Source: CAYZMH01 sp964479445 (lineage in GTDB: Bacteria; Bacteroidota; Bacteroidia; Bacteroidales; GCA-2748055). From it: a stretch of DNA of 34,019 bases. The notes under the pieces are model-generated. The model worked only from the letters and a program-made list of their open reading frames with translations. It had not been told where the DNA came from and made no database searches. Location: contig CAYZMH010000025.1 in NCBI GenBank assembly GCA_964479445.1, positions 1 to 34,019 of the forward strand. Direction: 5' to 3'. Made by a program: the position numbers and the translations under genes. Shown piece after piece: positions 25,946 through 33,734 of this stretch; within the stretch, counting starts at the first letter, position 1, and each line of letters starts with the position of its first letter.

Positions 25946-26065
25946 GCAAACAATATTACAAAATATGCCCGTTCCTCCTCCCAAAAATCGATGAATAACC
26001 GAATCAGTACCCGTTTTTGCGGATTTACCGAAAAATGCTCAACTTATCCCCTGAAAACGGTCACC

Positions 26066-26090
26066 GATCGCAGTCCCCCGGATCGCGGTC
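26066..26090. promoter_or_regulatory. Direct repeat GATCGC(A/G)GTC in the divergent spacer, candidate LytTR site
   Basis: GATCGCAGTC (26066-26075) and GATCGCGGTC (26081-26090) match at 9 of 10 positions and start 15 bp apart. They lie in the 212-bp spacer between the LytS gene (-) and the TolQ-like gene (+). LytTR proteins bind short direct repeats, usually spaced about 21 bp start to start, so the spacing here is not the textbook one. Confidence 0.4.
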
Positions 26091-26157
26091 GCAAAAGATT
26101 TTTTCGCATCGCTTTTTTTTGCAAGTTGGGTACAGTAATCATTAAAACCCAATCATT

Positions 26158-26526
26158 ATGGAATCACTTATTGGCAAACTCAACGATGGCGGACCTTTTT
26201 TCAGTTACCCCATCCTTGTTCTGATCCTCGTGATCACCGGTCTCTTTATCAAGGGCCTGATCGAACGAAAAGACAATCCAAAAATCCGGTCCCTCCTGGC
26301 CTCCCTGGGTTGGTTTACCTTTGCATGGGGCTACCTGGGCCGCACGATCGGACTCATCAAGGCGTTCGACAACATTGCAGCCGCCGGTGAACTCACCCCG
26401 AGGCTCCTGGCCGGGGGCATGAAAATGGCACTGGTGGACCCGTTGCTGGGGATCATTGCTTTTCTCATTGCCCGCCTGTTTATCATCATCCTTGTCTGGA
26501 AAGTGAAAGAGCTTAGAAGCGCGTGA
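26158..26526 (+). CDS. Short MotA/TolQ/ExbB-like membrane protein
   Basis: The 122-aa protein has three membrane segments: ~17-33 (YPILVLILVITGLFIKG), ~48-70 (LLASLGWFTFAWGYLGRTIGLIKAF) and ~92-115 (LVDPLLGIIAFLIARLFIIILVW). The stretch GRTIGLIKAFDNIAAAGELTPRLLAGGMKMAL resembles the TolQ/ExbB/MotA pore-helix region (GTVxGLIxAF, then a LxxGIxxAL turn). Full-length relatives are 220-250 aa and need an ExbD/TolR/MotB partner; neither the rest of the domain nor a partner is present here. It is divergent from the LytS/LytTR pair across a 212-bp spacer, so it is a plausible regulatory target. The function is uncertain; a proton-channel role is not shown. Confidence 0.6.
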   Translation: MESLIGKLNDGGPFFSYPILVLILVITGLFIKGLIERKDNPKIRSLLASLGWFTFAWGYLGRTIGLIKAFDNIAAAGELTPRLLAGGMKMALVDPLLGIIAFLIARLFIIILVWKVKELRSA

Positions 26527-26658
26527 ATTCCTCCCTTATGTTTTCAGAAATCACCGGGGTGTTGTATTATTGTATGCGGTTACCCGGAATGAAGATCACA
26601 GGGGCTATTCAGGATTAGTTATGACCCTATTCAACCAGCCGGTAAACCGTATCATAAG

Positions 26659-27669
26659 ATGATGAAAACCCTCGTATCGGTAATATTGCCCTTTTACAAT
26701 GCTGCCGGCACACTGAACCGGGCGGTCAGTAGTATAGCCCAACAGGAGCTGGATGCCTTCGAATGCCTGCTGGTGAATAATAACTCCACCGATGGCAGCC
26801 GGGAGATTGCCCTGGAATGGACCCTCCGGGATTCCCGTTTCCGGCTGTTGGATGAGCCGAAGCAGGGGGTTATGTTTGCATTCAATACAGGGGCGGAGCA
26901 TGCACGGGGGCGCTACCTGGCCAGGATGGATGCCGATGATGTGTCGTATCCCGACCGGCTTCGGCGCCAGGTAGCTTTTTTGGAGGAGCATCCCGGTTAC
27001 GGGTCTGTTTGCGGTACGGTGAAGTATGTAAGCCACTCGGAAAATGAGACCCGTGGATTTGCACGGTATGTTCGCTGGGTAAATTCTGTCAGGACCTACC
27101 GGGAGATCATGAACCGCCGCTTTATCGAATCCCCGGTGGTAAACCCTTCGGCTCTCTGGCGCCGGGAGGTTGGTGAAGAACTGGGACTTTACCGGAGCGG
27201 CGACTTCCCCGAGGATTACGAGATGTGGCTGCGATGGCTCGAGCAGGGGATAAAGATCCACAAGCTCGATCCGCCGGTAATGGAGTGGCACGATTCGGAA
27301 GATCGCCTGACTCGCACTCATGATATTTACAGCGATGCGGCGTTCTACCGCATCAAGACCCATTACCTGGCCGGCTGGCTCAGGGAACACAATCCGTTTC
27401 ACCCCGAGGTAGCCATCTGGGGCGCCAGCCGGATCTCCCGCAGGAGGGCACAGCGACTCACACCCTACGGGATCCGCTTCCGGTGTTATATCGATACCCG
27501 GAGAGACCGGCAACTGGATCATGAGCTGGTTTATTACAAGGATCTGCCGAGGGCAGGGGAACTCTTTATTCTTACCTACATCAAGCAGATGGACGCCCGG
27601 GAGGAGACCCGGGATTTTTTGGAGGACCTTGGTTATGAGGAAGGGAAGAATTACCTGATGGTTTCCTGA
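26659..27669 (+). CDS. Family 2 glycosyltransferase with C-terminal Rossmann-like region
   Basis: The 336-aa protein has a GT-A fold at the N-terminus: VSVILPFYNAAGTLNRAVSSI, LLVNNNSTDGS (nucleotide-binding side), GRYLARMDADDVSYPDRL (DxD metal-binding motif) and FPEDYEMWLRWLEQG (the ED catalytic-base region). It would transfer a sugar from a nucleotide-sugar to an acceptor on the cytoplasmic side. From ~245 a second region begins VAIWGASRISRRRAQRL and contains FRCYIDTRRDRQ, a Rossmann-like segment seen at the end of some bacterial GT2 proteins. No surface-polysaccharide cluster surrounds it, so the product is unknown. ATGs at 26659 and 26662 are both possible starts. Confidence 0.88.
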   Translation: MMKTLVSVILPFYNAAGTLNRAVSSIAQQELDAFECLLVNNNSTDGSREIALEWTLRDSRFRLLDEPKQGVMFAFNTGAEHARGRYLARMDADDVSYPDRLRRQVAFLEEHPGYGSVCGTVKYVSHSENETRGFARYVRWVNSVRTYREIMNRRFIESPVVNPSALWRREVGEELGLYRSGDFPEDYEMWLRWLEQGIKIHKLDPPVMEWHDSEDRLTRTHDIYSDAAFYRIKTHYLAGWLREHNPFHPEVAIWGASRISRRRAQRLTPYGIRFRCYIDTRRDRQLDHELVYYKDLPRAGELFILTYIKQMDAREETRDFLEDLGYEEGKNYLMVS

Positions 27670-27939
27670 GGGGTAGAAAAACCCGGATGATGGTCTGGAG
27701 GCACTTTATCGTATAAATACAGGCGGCACCCGTTAACCTGGATCCCCGCATACCGTTTGGAACAGGCAAACGGAATAGGATTTGTCTGCCGGATTCGGCT
27801 GACGCCCAGCGAATATGGAAAAAGTTCCACTGATGATGCTGGCAAAGGAAGCTGGGTCAGACAAAATTGGACACATTCAGTTGCTTTTGAGGGAATTATT
27901 GATTATTTTAATAGGCATAAACCAGAAAAAACCAAGATT

Positions 27940-28236
27940 ATGGAACAGAAAGAACAATTCAGACAGGAAGCCAAAAAAAGTATAGATGAATTTTTCGCCG
28001 AGATCAACATGCTGGAGGAGAAGAAAGACCAGATGGAAGAGGAGGTACACTCCCAGTATGATGAAATGATTAACGAGATGAAGGGGAAGATCGAACACCT
28101 GAGGAACAAGCTGGACGAGATCGGCGAAAAGACCGATGAGAACTGGGAAAAAGCATCCGAAGAGTTCAAACAGAGCTTTGAATCGTTCAAGGATGGCTTC
28201 GCCAAGCTGGCCTCATTTGGAAAGAGAAGTGAGTAG
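27940..28236 (+). CDS. Small, highly charged coiled-coil protein
   Basis: The start chosen is the ATG at 27940 (MEQKEQFRQEAKKS), giving 98 aa. The frame is open to 27757, but the extra 61 residues differ sharply in composition and look non-coding. The protein is almost entirely helical and rich in E and K, with heptad-like spacing through INMLEEKKDQMEEEVHSQY and IEHLRNKLDEIGEKTDENW. It has no signal peptide and no membrane segment. It resembles small cytoplasmic stress-type coiled-coil proteins, but I cannot name a family. The 270 bp upstream hold no gene I can support. Confidence 0.6.
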   Translation: MEQKEQFRQEAKKSIDEFFAEINMLEEKKDQMEEEVHSQYDEMINEMKGKIEHLRNKLDEIGEKTDENWEKASEEFKQSFESFKDGFAKLASFGKRSE

Positions 28237-28283
28237 ATCCAGCCGATCAGCAATCTAATGTATTCATTTTGTGTAAATTAATT

Positions 28284-28319
28284 ATATACATATTTAAATA
28301 CGTATTTAAATATGTATAT
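28284..28319. repeat. Perfect 36-bp AT-rich palindrome in a convergent junction
   Basis: The left half ATATACATATTTAAATAC is followed without a loop by its exact reverse complement. Each half contains the inner palindrome TATTTAAATA, so the element is nested. It begins 48 bp after the coiled-coil gene stop and ends 11 bp from the stop of the minus-strand outer-membrane gene. Only 4 of 36 bases are G or C. It could act as a bidirectional terminator, a protein-binding site or a cruciform; a typical GC-rich intrinsic terminator it is not. Confidence 0.9.
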
Positions 28320-28330
28320 CTTTCACGGAC

Positions 28331-29032
28331 TTACAACCTGAGCCCCACTCCTGCCCTGACCATCCAGCGATAGAATGGGCGTATAGAAAACGTACTGGTT
28401 GTCCGTTCATTTTCAGGAAGCTGCGGGTTATCCTGGTGTAGACGGGACCATTCAAACTCTGCAGGTTCCAGTGGGATGCTCAGATTAATAAATACCCGTT
28501 CACCCAGGTCCAGGCTCATCCCCGGGACGATTCCGGGAGCAAGTGAAATATCCAGTTCCCGGTAAGGAAAGTAGTAGCTTTCAAGCGGAGATCCGGCTAT
28601 CCAGCCGGCGCGCAGGGTGGCGGAGATGTCCAGTAAAAGATGGAAAGAGGCTTCACCCGGGATATAATCGATGATCCCAAAGCGGTACTGCGTATAACTA
28701 TCCAGTCGGCTGGTTTTTGTCTCACCCACGTCAAAACGCTCATCATTCAGCATAAAATACTCCTCCTGTAATTCATGACTGAAACGAAGGGGCATGGATT
28801 CCAGGGTATGGTCCGTTCCGGATGTACCGCTCCAGCTCACTGCCATACCGGGGACACCCAACTCCCAGGTAGATTGATCATTGACCGTTATATTGGATTG
28901 ATCGCTCCAGGAAAACCGATCATTACCGGGGATATACTCAAAACCATACACCAGGGAAACGGAGTTTATCTGCCCGGAAAGAGCAGCAGAAAAAAACAAC
29001 AAAACGAGAAAAAGCAGCCTGTGAATTTTCAT
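28331..29032 (-). CDS. Outer-membrane beta-barrel-like protein of unknown function
   Basis: The start chosen is the ATG at 29032 (MKIHRLLFLVLLFF), which opens a signal peptide ending near LSGQ (residue ~21); the frame extends 22 codons further without support. The product is 233 aa. The mature part is rich in alternating hydrophobic strands and aromatic residues (VSLVYGFEYIPG, YTQYRFGIIDYIPGE, FHLLLDISATLRAGWIAG, RPFYRWMVRAGVGLRL). It ends in a strand suited to barrel insertion. This suggests a small outer-membrane barrel of about 8-10 strands. No family is recognised. It shares the strand with the hybrid kinase upstream, 86 bp away. Confidence 0.7.
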   Translation of the reverse strand: MKIHRLLFLVLLFFSAALSGQINSVSLVYGFEYIPGNDRFSWSDQSNITVNDQSTWELGVPGMAVSWSGTSGTDHTLESMPLRFSHELQEEYFMLNDERFDVGETKTSRLDSYTQYRFGIIDYIPGEASFHLLLDISATLRAGWIAGSPLESYYFPYRELDISLAPGIVPGMSLDLGERVFINLSIPLEPAEFEWSRLHQDNPQLPENERTTSTFSIRPFYRWMVRAGVGLRL

Positions 29033-29118
29033 ACATCTCAGGGATTCATTTACACAATAAACCTTTCTTAAGGGGGTATTATTGCAACCGGCATACAAAA
29101 ATGTCCGGCGGACCCGTG

Positions 29119-31638
29119 TCAGGCTTGCTTCTTCAGGTACCGGTGAAGAATCCTGATGAGCTCATTTTTTTTGACAGGCTTGGATAAATAATCATTGCAA
29201 CCTGCCTCAAGGCTGGATTGGCGGTCACTTTCAAATGCATAGGCGGTTTGGGCTATGATCGGGATGGAGATTCCCTTTTTCCGCAATTCACGGGTCACGT
29301 TCCAGCCGTTAATGCCCGGTAATTGAATATCCATCAGGACCAGCGATATACTGCGATCACCCAGCACAGTATCCAGGGTATCGGTACCGGTGATTGTACG
29401 TGATATTTTTAAGTTGGATTTTTTCAAAATCTTCTCCAGGTATTGATGACTTAAATCGTCATCTTCAGCAACCAGGATATGTTCACCGTCGAACTCATCG
29501 GACGGTGAGTCAGTTCCTGACACTTCATCCCTAGCTGCAACGTAAGGCTTATAATCGATAGTAAAATGGAACGTTGTGCCCTTTTCAGGTTGAGATTCCA
29601 GCCATATGCCACCACCCAACAATTCTGCGCACGCTTTGGCAATGGGCAATCCCAGTCCGGTCCCGCCATAATGCTTTTCGGTAGTCGAACTAGCCTGTCT
29701 GAAGCGTTCAAAAATGAGGTTTTTCTGTCCGGGTAATATTCCTATTCCGCTATCCTCCACAGAAAATTTAACCTTATCTCCGGATATTTCGTGAGTAACC
29801 CTGACATAACCCTCTGAAGTAAATTTTGTTGCATTACCGATCAGGTTGATCAGGATCTGTTTAAGCCGGGTTTCATCGGTTATGATCCATCTGTCTGTTT
29901 GCGGTGTATCCATGGTAAACCGGATGTGATCCTTATCGTAATCTTTTAATTGTGATAGAAATAGATAATATAGTTCCTTCAAAAGGTCGGCCAGGTTAAC
30001 GGGTCTGGGGTTTGTGGTTGCCTGTCCGGAATCTATCTTGGAAATATCGATAATGTCATTAATAAGATTGAGGAGATGGTTTCCGCTGTTTGAAATTATT
30101 GATGCGTAATTATTAATGTTTTCCATCGAGATATCGTCATCTTGCAGAAATGATGCAAATCCTATGATCGCATTCATTGGGGTGCGGATCTCATGACTCA
30201 TATTGGCAAGGAAAGCCGATTTAAGCTGATCACTCTCTTCAGCGCATTTTTTTGCTTCTGCCAACTGCGAGTTGCTGTGTTGCAGATCCTCAAGAATTTG
30301 TTTCTGCGTAGTGATATCGCGGTAATGCCAGAGGATCTCCGTGCCTCCCTCTGATCCCACATCTACCGGTACGAAATCCCTCTGGAACACCCTCCCATCC
30401 TTCAGTCGAAGTTCTTCGTTCATTTGTGGCCGGTTTGCTTCGATCAATGAATCAATCCGTTCCACAAATTGATCTTGTTCGATGAACATGCTTTTAACCG
30501 ACTTTGCGGCTTCCCTGCAATCGGCTCCAATGAGTGTTTCCGGTAAAGCATTGATCCCAAATAGTTCACAGAAACGAACGTTAGCATCATGGATCTTCCT
30601 GTTTTTATTTTCAATCAGGATTCCACCGGGAAGGTTTTTTATGAGGGCAGACAATCGATTGCTTTGAGCCCGGCGTTTTTGTTCTTTATCGCGCAATTCG
30701 CGCTCTACTTTAATATGCTCGGTAATATCCCTTACTACTTTCACCACTCCTGTCACACAACCTGAATCTTCATCCTTCATTGGATGAGAATATATTTCGA
30801 AAAATTGATCTCGTTCCCCGTATTTACCCTGCACCACCATCCTGTGGGACTCACCTGTCCTTACCGATCGCAGTACCGGACAATCATCGCAGATAATCCC
30901 CCGGTTATCGCATATATCGTAACACTTTTTGCCTTCAAGTGTCTCCTCATCCCGGAACCAGCTCCGCATCACGGAGTTTGCCTGTTGTATTGTTAAATCA
31001 GGTTTATGGATACTGATCGCATCCTGGATGCTTTCAAGAATATGTGTCAAAAACCGGCTTGTCTCCTTATACCTTTTCTGTTCCTGTATAATGCAGTCAC
31101 TGGCACGTTTGCGGTATAATGCCATCCCGAGAATATTGGCATAGGTGGTGGCTTCTGTGGGGTGTTGCAATTCTTTCCCCGGTGGAAACATCACAATAAA
31201 ATCGCCTATTGTCTGACCTCTTGAGGCAATTTCCAATACATATACCGGACCCAGTTGTAAACTCTTAGATAGCACATTGCATACACTTCTCGAAAAAACT
31301 CCCTTTGCCAGATCATACAACGAATCAAACCGTACCGGTTCTCCTCCTTTGATCTCATTTAACCGGCTTTCCTTAACATCCCATTGTTTGCCATTCAGTT
31401 GGTATCCCAACAGACTATAAGCCTTATCAATCATCTCATGAACCCCATAAACTGCAGTGTTGGTAAACGTTGCGCTATCCATGGAATAGAGGTTGAACAC
31501 TCCGTATTTCGCACCGGTCAGTTGACAGAAATCACGCAATAGCTGGTCATAGTCTATCTCGTCCCAGCTATCGAGAAGGCGATAACTTAAATTGTAATTG
31601 TAGCTGTTAATCTTTGTCTGTTCAGCAGGCGAGCACAT
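29119..31638 (-). CDS. Hybrid sensor histidine kinase/response regulator with cysteine-rich PAS domain
   Basis: The 839-aa, apparently cytoplasmic protein starts MCSPAEQTKINSYNYN. A GAF-like domain (~20-175) precedes two PAS domains (~190-310 and 325-445). The first PAS carries Cys239, Cys243, Cys250 and Cys253 in a CX3CX6CX2CP arrangement, followed by RSVRTGE and ending in VVRDITEH. HisKA contains ANMSHEIRTPMNAIIGFASF with His482. HATPase_c has NLIGNATKFTSEG, DSGIGILPG and GGTGLGLPIAK. A C-terminal receiver has Asp770 in LMDIQLPGI and a SKP lysine motif. The four cysteines could bind metal or a cofactor, or form disulphides, so redox or metal sensing is possible but unproven. No dedicated output regulator is adjacent on this strand; a divergent LytTR gene begins 280 bp away. 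Confidence 0.92.
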   Translation of the reverse strand: MCSPAEQTKINSYNYNLSYRLLDSWDEIDYDQLLRDFCQLTGAKYGVFNLYSMDSATFTNTAVYGVHEMIDKAYSLLGYQLNGKQWDVKESRLNEIKGGEPVRFDSLYDLAKGVFSRSVCNVLSKSLQLGPVYVLEIASRGQTIGDFIVMFPPGKELQHPTEATTYANILGMALYRKRASDCIIQEQKRYKETSRFLTHILESIQDAISIHKPDLTIQQANSVMRSWFRDEETLEGKKCYDICDNRGIICDDCPVLRSVRTGESHRMVVQGKYGERDQFFEIYSHPMKDEDSGCVTGVVKVVRDITEHIKVERELRDKEQKRRAQSNRLSALIKNLPGGILIENKNRKIHDANVRFCELFGINALPETLIGADCREAAKSVKSMFIEQDQFVERIDSLIEANRPQMNEELRLKDGRVFQRDFVPVDVGSEGGTEILWHYRDITTQKQILEDLQHSNSQLAEAKKCAEESDQLKSAFLANMSHEIRTPMNAIIGFASFLQDDDISMENINNYASIISNSGNHLLNLINDIIDISKIDSGQATTNPRPVNLADLLKELYYLFLSQLKDYDKDHIRFTMDTPQTDRWIITDETRLKQILINLIGNATKFTSEGYVRVTHEISGDKVKFSVEDSGIGILPGQKNLIFERFRQASSTTEKHYGGTGLGLPIAKACAELLGGGIWLESQPEKGTTFHFTIDYKPYVAARDEVSGTDSPSDEFDGEHILVAEDDDLSHQYLEKILKKSNLKISRTITGTDTLDTVLGDRSISLVLMDIQLPGINGWNVTRELRKKGISIPIIAQTAYAFESDRQSSLEAGCNDYLSKPVKKNELIRILHRYLKKQA

Positions 31639-31918
31639 AGTAACTAATCGTTATTTTTACACATCCCCTCTTCAAATAAACGGGAGTTTTTACATTTCCG
31701 GATCCCTGAGAAAGAATTTCGTGGTTTTCGAATCTGCAAATATAAAAGAATTCGATAAACCGTTAAAAAAAGACGGCCCAGGTGGTTTAACCAATAGTAA
31801 TTTTTTCCATTTCCAGAGCGCGGTGGTATACAGGATATCGCCGGATATTCGAAAAAGAGTTTTAAAGGGGCACCTCCTCACAGACAGGATATTTTTTGTA
31901 CATTAGTCGCCTTAGCCA

Positions 31919-32785
31919 ATGCAGAATCTTCTGGAGAAAAAATCGACATACAACGTTCAATCGCTCAAAGAGGAGTTGATCCGGCTGATTGTTATAAGTT
32001 TCGGAATCTTCCTGTTCATTCTATTTTTCCAGCCATTCCCTCTTGAGCATCTCGCCTTTGAGAACCGCCTGCTGTATGTTACCGGATTTGGAATCATACT
32101 CTTTGTGACGGCGTTGCTCGTGCTGGTTCTCCTCCCTCTTGCCCTGCCCAAATGGTTCACCCTTAGCATATGGGAAGATACACCTCCTGCCATGCTCAGT
32201 TTTTTCCTCTTCCTGTTAAGCTCCACTGCATTTGCTTTTTATATCCGTTTTGTCGGAAAAACCCCGCTGTCATTATACGTACTGTTCAAGATCATCCTGG
32301 TATGCCTGCTTCCCGTCGGGGTTCTGTGGGTTCTGTACCGCATGAGAGTCCAGGAAATCACCATAAGTCTGCTTAGGCAACAGGTGAGTCAACTATCAGC
32401 AAAGGAACACAGCGAAGATAATAACGCAGACAAAGAACCCATTACCTTTTCCAGTGGTGTTCGTTCCGATGTACTTCAGCTTCCGGCAAAAGATATCATC
32501 TCTATGCAATCGTCCGACAACTACGTGGAGATACATTACCTATCAGGAAGAGGTAAGCCTGATAAGAAGCTGGTGCGCTATACACTGAAAGCTATTGAAA
32601 AGATGCTCCAGGGTAAAACTCGCTTTGTACGATGTCACCGGTCAAGTATTGTCAATACGCGCCATATTGAGAAGATGTTTCGCAGGTATGGTATTTACTA
32701 CCTGAAAATGAACAACCTTGAAGATGCCATACCGGTCTCAAGGCCCTATGTCGCCCGTATCAAGCAGGCTCTTTCCATCCCTTAA
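31919..32785 (+). CDS. Membrane-anchored LytTR DNA-binding regulator
   Basis: The 288-aa protein has four membrane segments in residues ~20-145 (LIRLIVISFGIFLFILFF, LLYVTGFGIILFVTALLVLVLL, MLSFFLFLLSSTAFAFYI, LFKIILVCLLPVGVLWVLY). A short coiled-coil linker (EITISLLRQQVSQLSAK) leads to a C-terminal LytTR domain (~190-285: LQLPAKDIISMQSSDNYVEI, VRYTLKAIEKML, FVRCHRSSIVNTRHIEK, AIPVSRPYVARIKQAL). There is no receiver domain, so it probably acts as a one-component, membrane-bound transcription factor. It is divergent from the 839-aa hybrid kinase. Its 280-bp upstream region shows no other gene. Confidence 0.88.
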   Translation: MQNLLEKKSTYNVQSLKEELIRLIVISFGIFLFILFFQPFPLEHLAFENRLLYVTGFGIILFVTALLVLVLLPLALPKWFTLSIWEDTPPAMLSFFLFLLSSTAFAFYIRFVGKTPLSLYVLFKIILVCLLPVGVLWVLYRMRVQEITISLLRQQVSQLSAKEHSEDNNADKEPITFSSGVRSDVLQLPAKDIISMQSSDNYVEIHYLSGRGKPDKKLVRYTLKAIEKMLQGKTRFVRCHRSSIVNTRHIEKMFRRYGIYYLKMNNLEDAIPVSRPYVARIKQALSIP

Positions 32786-32889
32786 CCGGTGGTCATCCAC
32801 CACAAAAAGATGTCAATTCATCCCATATTCAAGCTTTCTCTCCCCAAAAGCCGCTCTCTGCCTCATTTTTTTCATGGCCTTAATAAACG

Positions 32890-33732
32890 ATGCCATCTTG
32901 CAGGCGAACCAAAATGCACTATCGTATGATCAATTTTGTAGAAAACTATTGCGCCGCTCCCTCTGCATTGAGGAGACCGATGTGGCGAATCTGGCATAAC
33001 CTGCTTATCCGGTTTGACAAAGACACAGCTGTCAATTTTATGAACTATGGGTATGCCAGTCTGAATGGGGATCCGAAACCTGAACTGGAAAAAGAAGATG
33101 AAGCCAACCGGTATTGCATCCAGTTGTACGACCATGTGGTCAACAAATCCGACCTTGCCGACAAGAATGTACTGGAAGTAGGATCAGGCCGTGGAGGCGG
33201 AGCCCATTACATTACTCGATATTATAAACCGGCTTCTTATACAGGGGTGGACATCTCATCGGGGGTAATCAACTTCTGCAACCGGTTTTACCAGGAGCCC
33301 GGACTGGATTTCAAAGAGGGACGAGCTGAGAAACTTCCTGTGGAAGATGAGGCGTATCATGCCGTGGTCAATGTGGAATCAGCCCGCTGCTACGGTGATC
33401 TTATGGCCTTTTTCAACGAGGTGTACCGGGTTTTAAAGCCGGAAGGCGAATTCCTGTTTGCCGATATGATCGCCACCAAAGAGGTGAGCGAGATTCGTGA
33501 GAAGCTCAACCAAACGGGCTTCCGCATTGTCGAAGAGCGAAATATCACACCGAACGTATCGAAGGGACTTGAGCTGGATAACCAGAGAAGGGAGAAACTG
33601 ATCCGGCAGAAGGTACCCGGGATGTTGAAAAAATCCTTTAATAGCTTTGCCGGAACCAAGGGTTCCCGCCGGTTTGAATCGTTCCGTGACGGAACCTTTG
33701 AATACCGCAGTTTTATTATCCGTAAGAAATAG
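32890..33732 (+). CDS. Class I SAM-dependent methyltransferase
   Basis: The 280-aa protein has the SAM-binding motif I VLEVGSGRGGGAHYI at about residue 97, motif II around YTGVDISSGVINFCN, and the post-I acidic residue in VDIS. EGRAEKLPVEDEAYHAVVNVESARCYGD matches the motif around the adenine and the active site, and VYRVLKPEGEFLFADM is motif III. NFMNYGYASL near the N-terminus resembles the start of phthiotriol-type and related lipid/polyketide O-methyltransferases. The substrate is unknown. In-frame ATGs at 32914 and 32926 are alternative starts. The stop is 2 bp before the desaturase ATG, so the two genes form an operon, and a lipid substrate is a reasonable inference. Confidence 0.85.
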   Translation: MPSCRRTKMHYRMINFVENYCAAPSALRRPMWRIWHNLLIRFDKDTAVNFMNYGYASLNGDPKPELEKEDEANRYCIQLYDHVVNKSDLADKNVLEVGSGRGGGAHYITRYYKPASYTGVDISSGVINFCNRFYQEPGLDFKEGRAEKLPVEDEAYHAVVNVESARCYGDLMAFFNEVYRVLKPEGEFLFADMIATKEVSEIREKLNQTGFRIVEERNITPNVSKGLELDNQRREKLIRQKVPGMLKKSFNSFAGTKGSRRFESFRDGTFEYRSFIIRKK

Positions 33733-33734
33733 AT

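Noticed and set aside
26605..27522. 305-codon minus-strand open frame opposite the glycosyltransferase
   Set aside because: It is fully antisense to a GT2 gene with clear DxD and ED motifs, and no start or domain supports it.
27670..27939. Possible transposase or IS remnant before the coiled-coil gene
   Set aside because: The in-frame product upstream of 27940 matches no family I know, and I find no inverted terminal repeats or target duplication. Nothing else in this 270-bp spacer can be supported.
28284..28319. The 36-bp palindrome as a dif/Xer recombination site
   Set aside because: The arms do not match the known dif arm pattern and there is no 6-8 bp central spacer, so I report it only as a palindrome.
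31639..31918. Two opposed ~60-codon open frames in the divergent spacer before the membrane LytTR gene
   Set aside because: Short, overlapping on opposite strands and without motifs. The spacer most likely holds only the two promoters.
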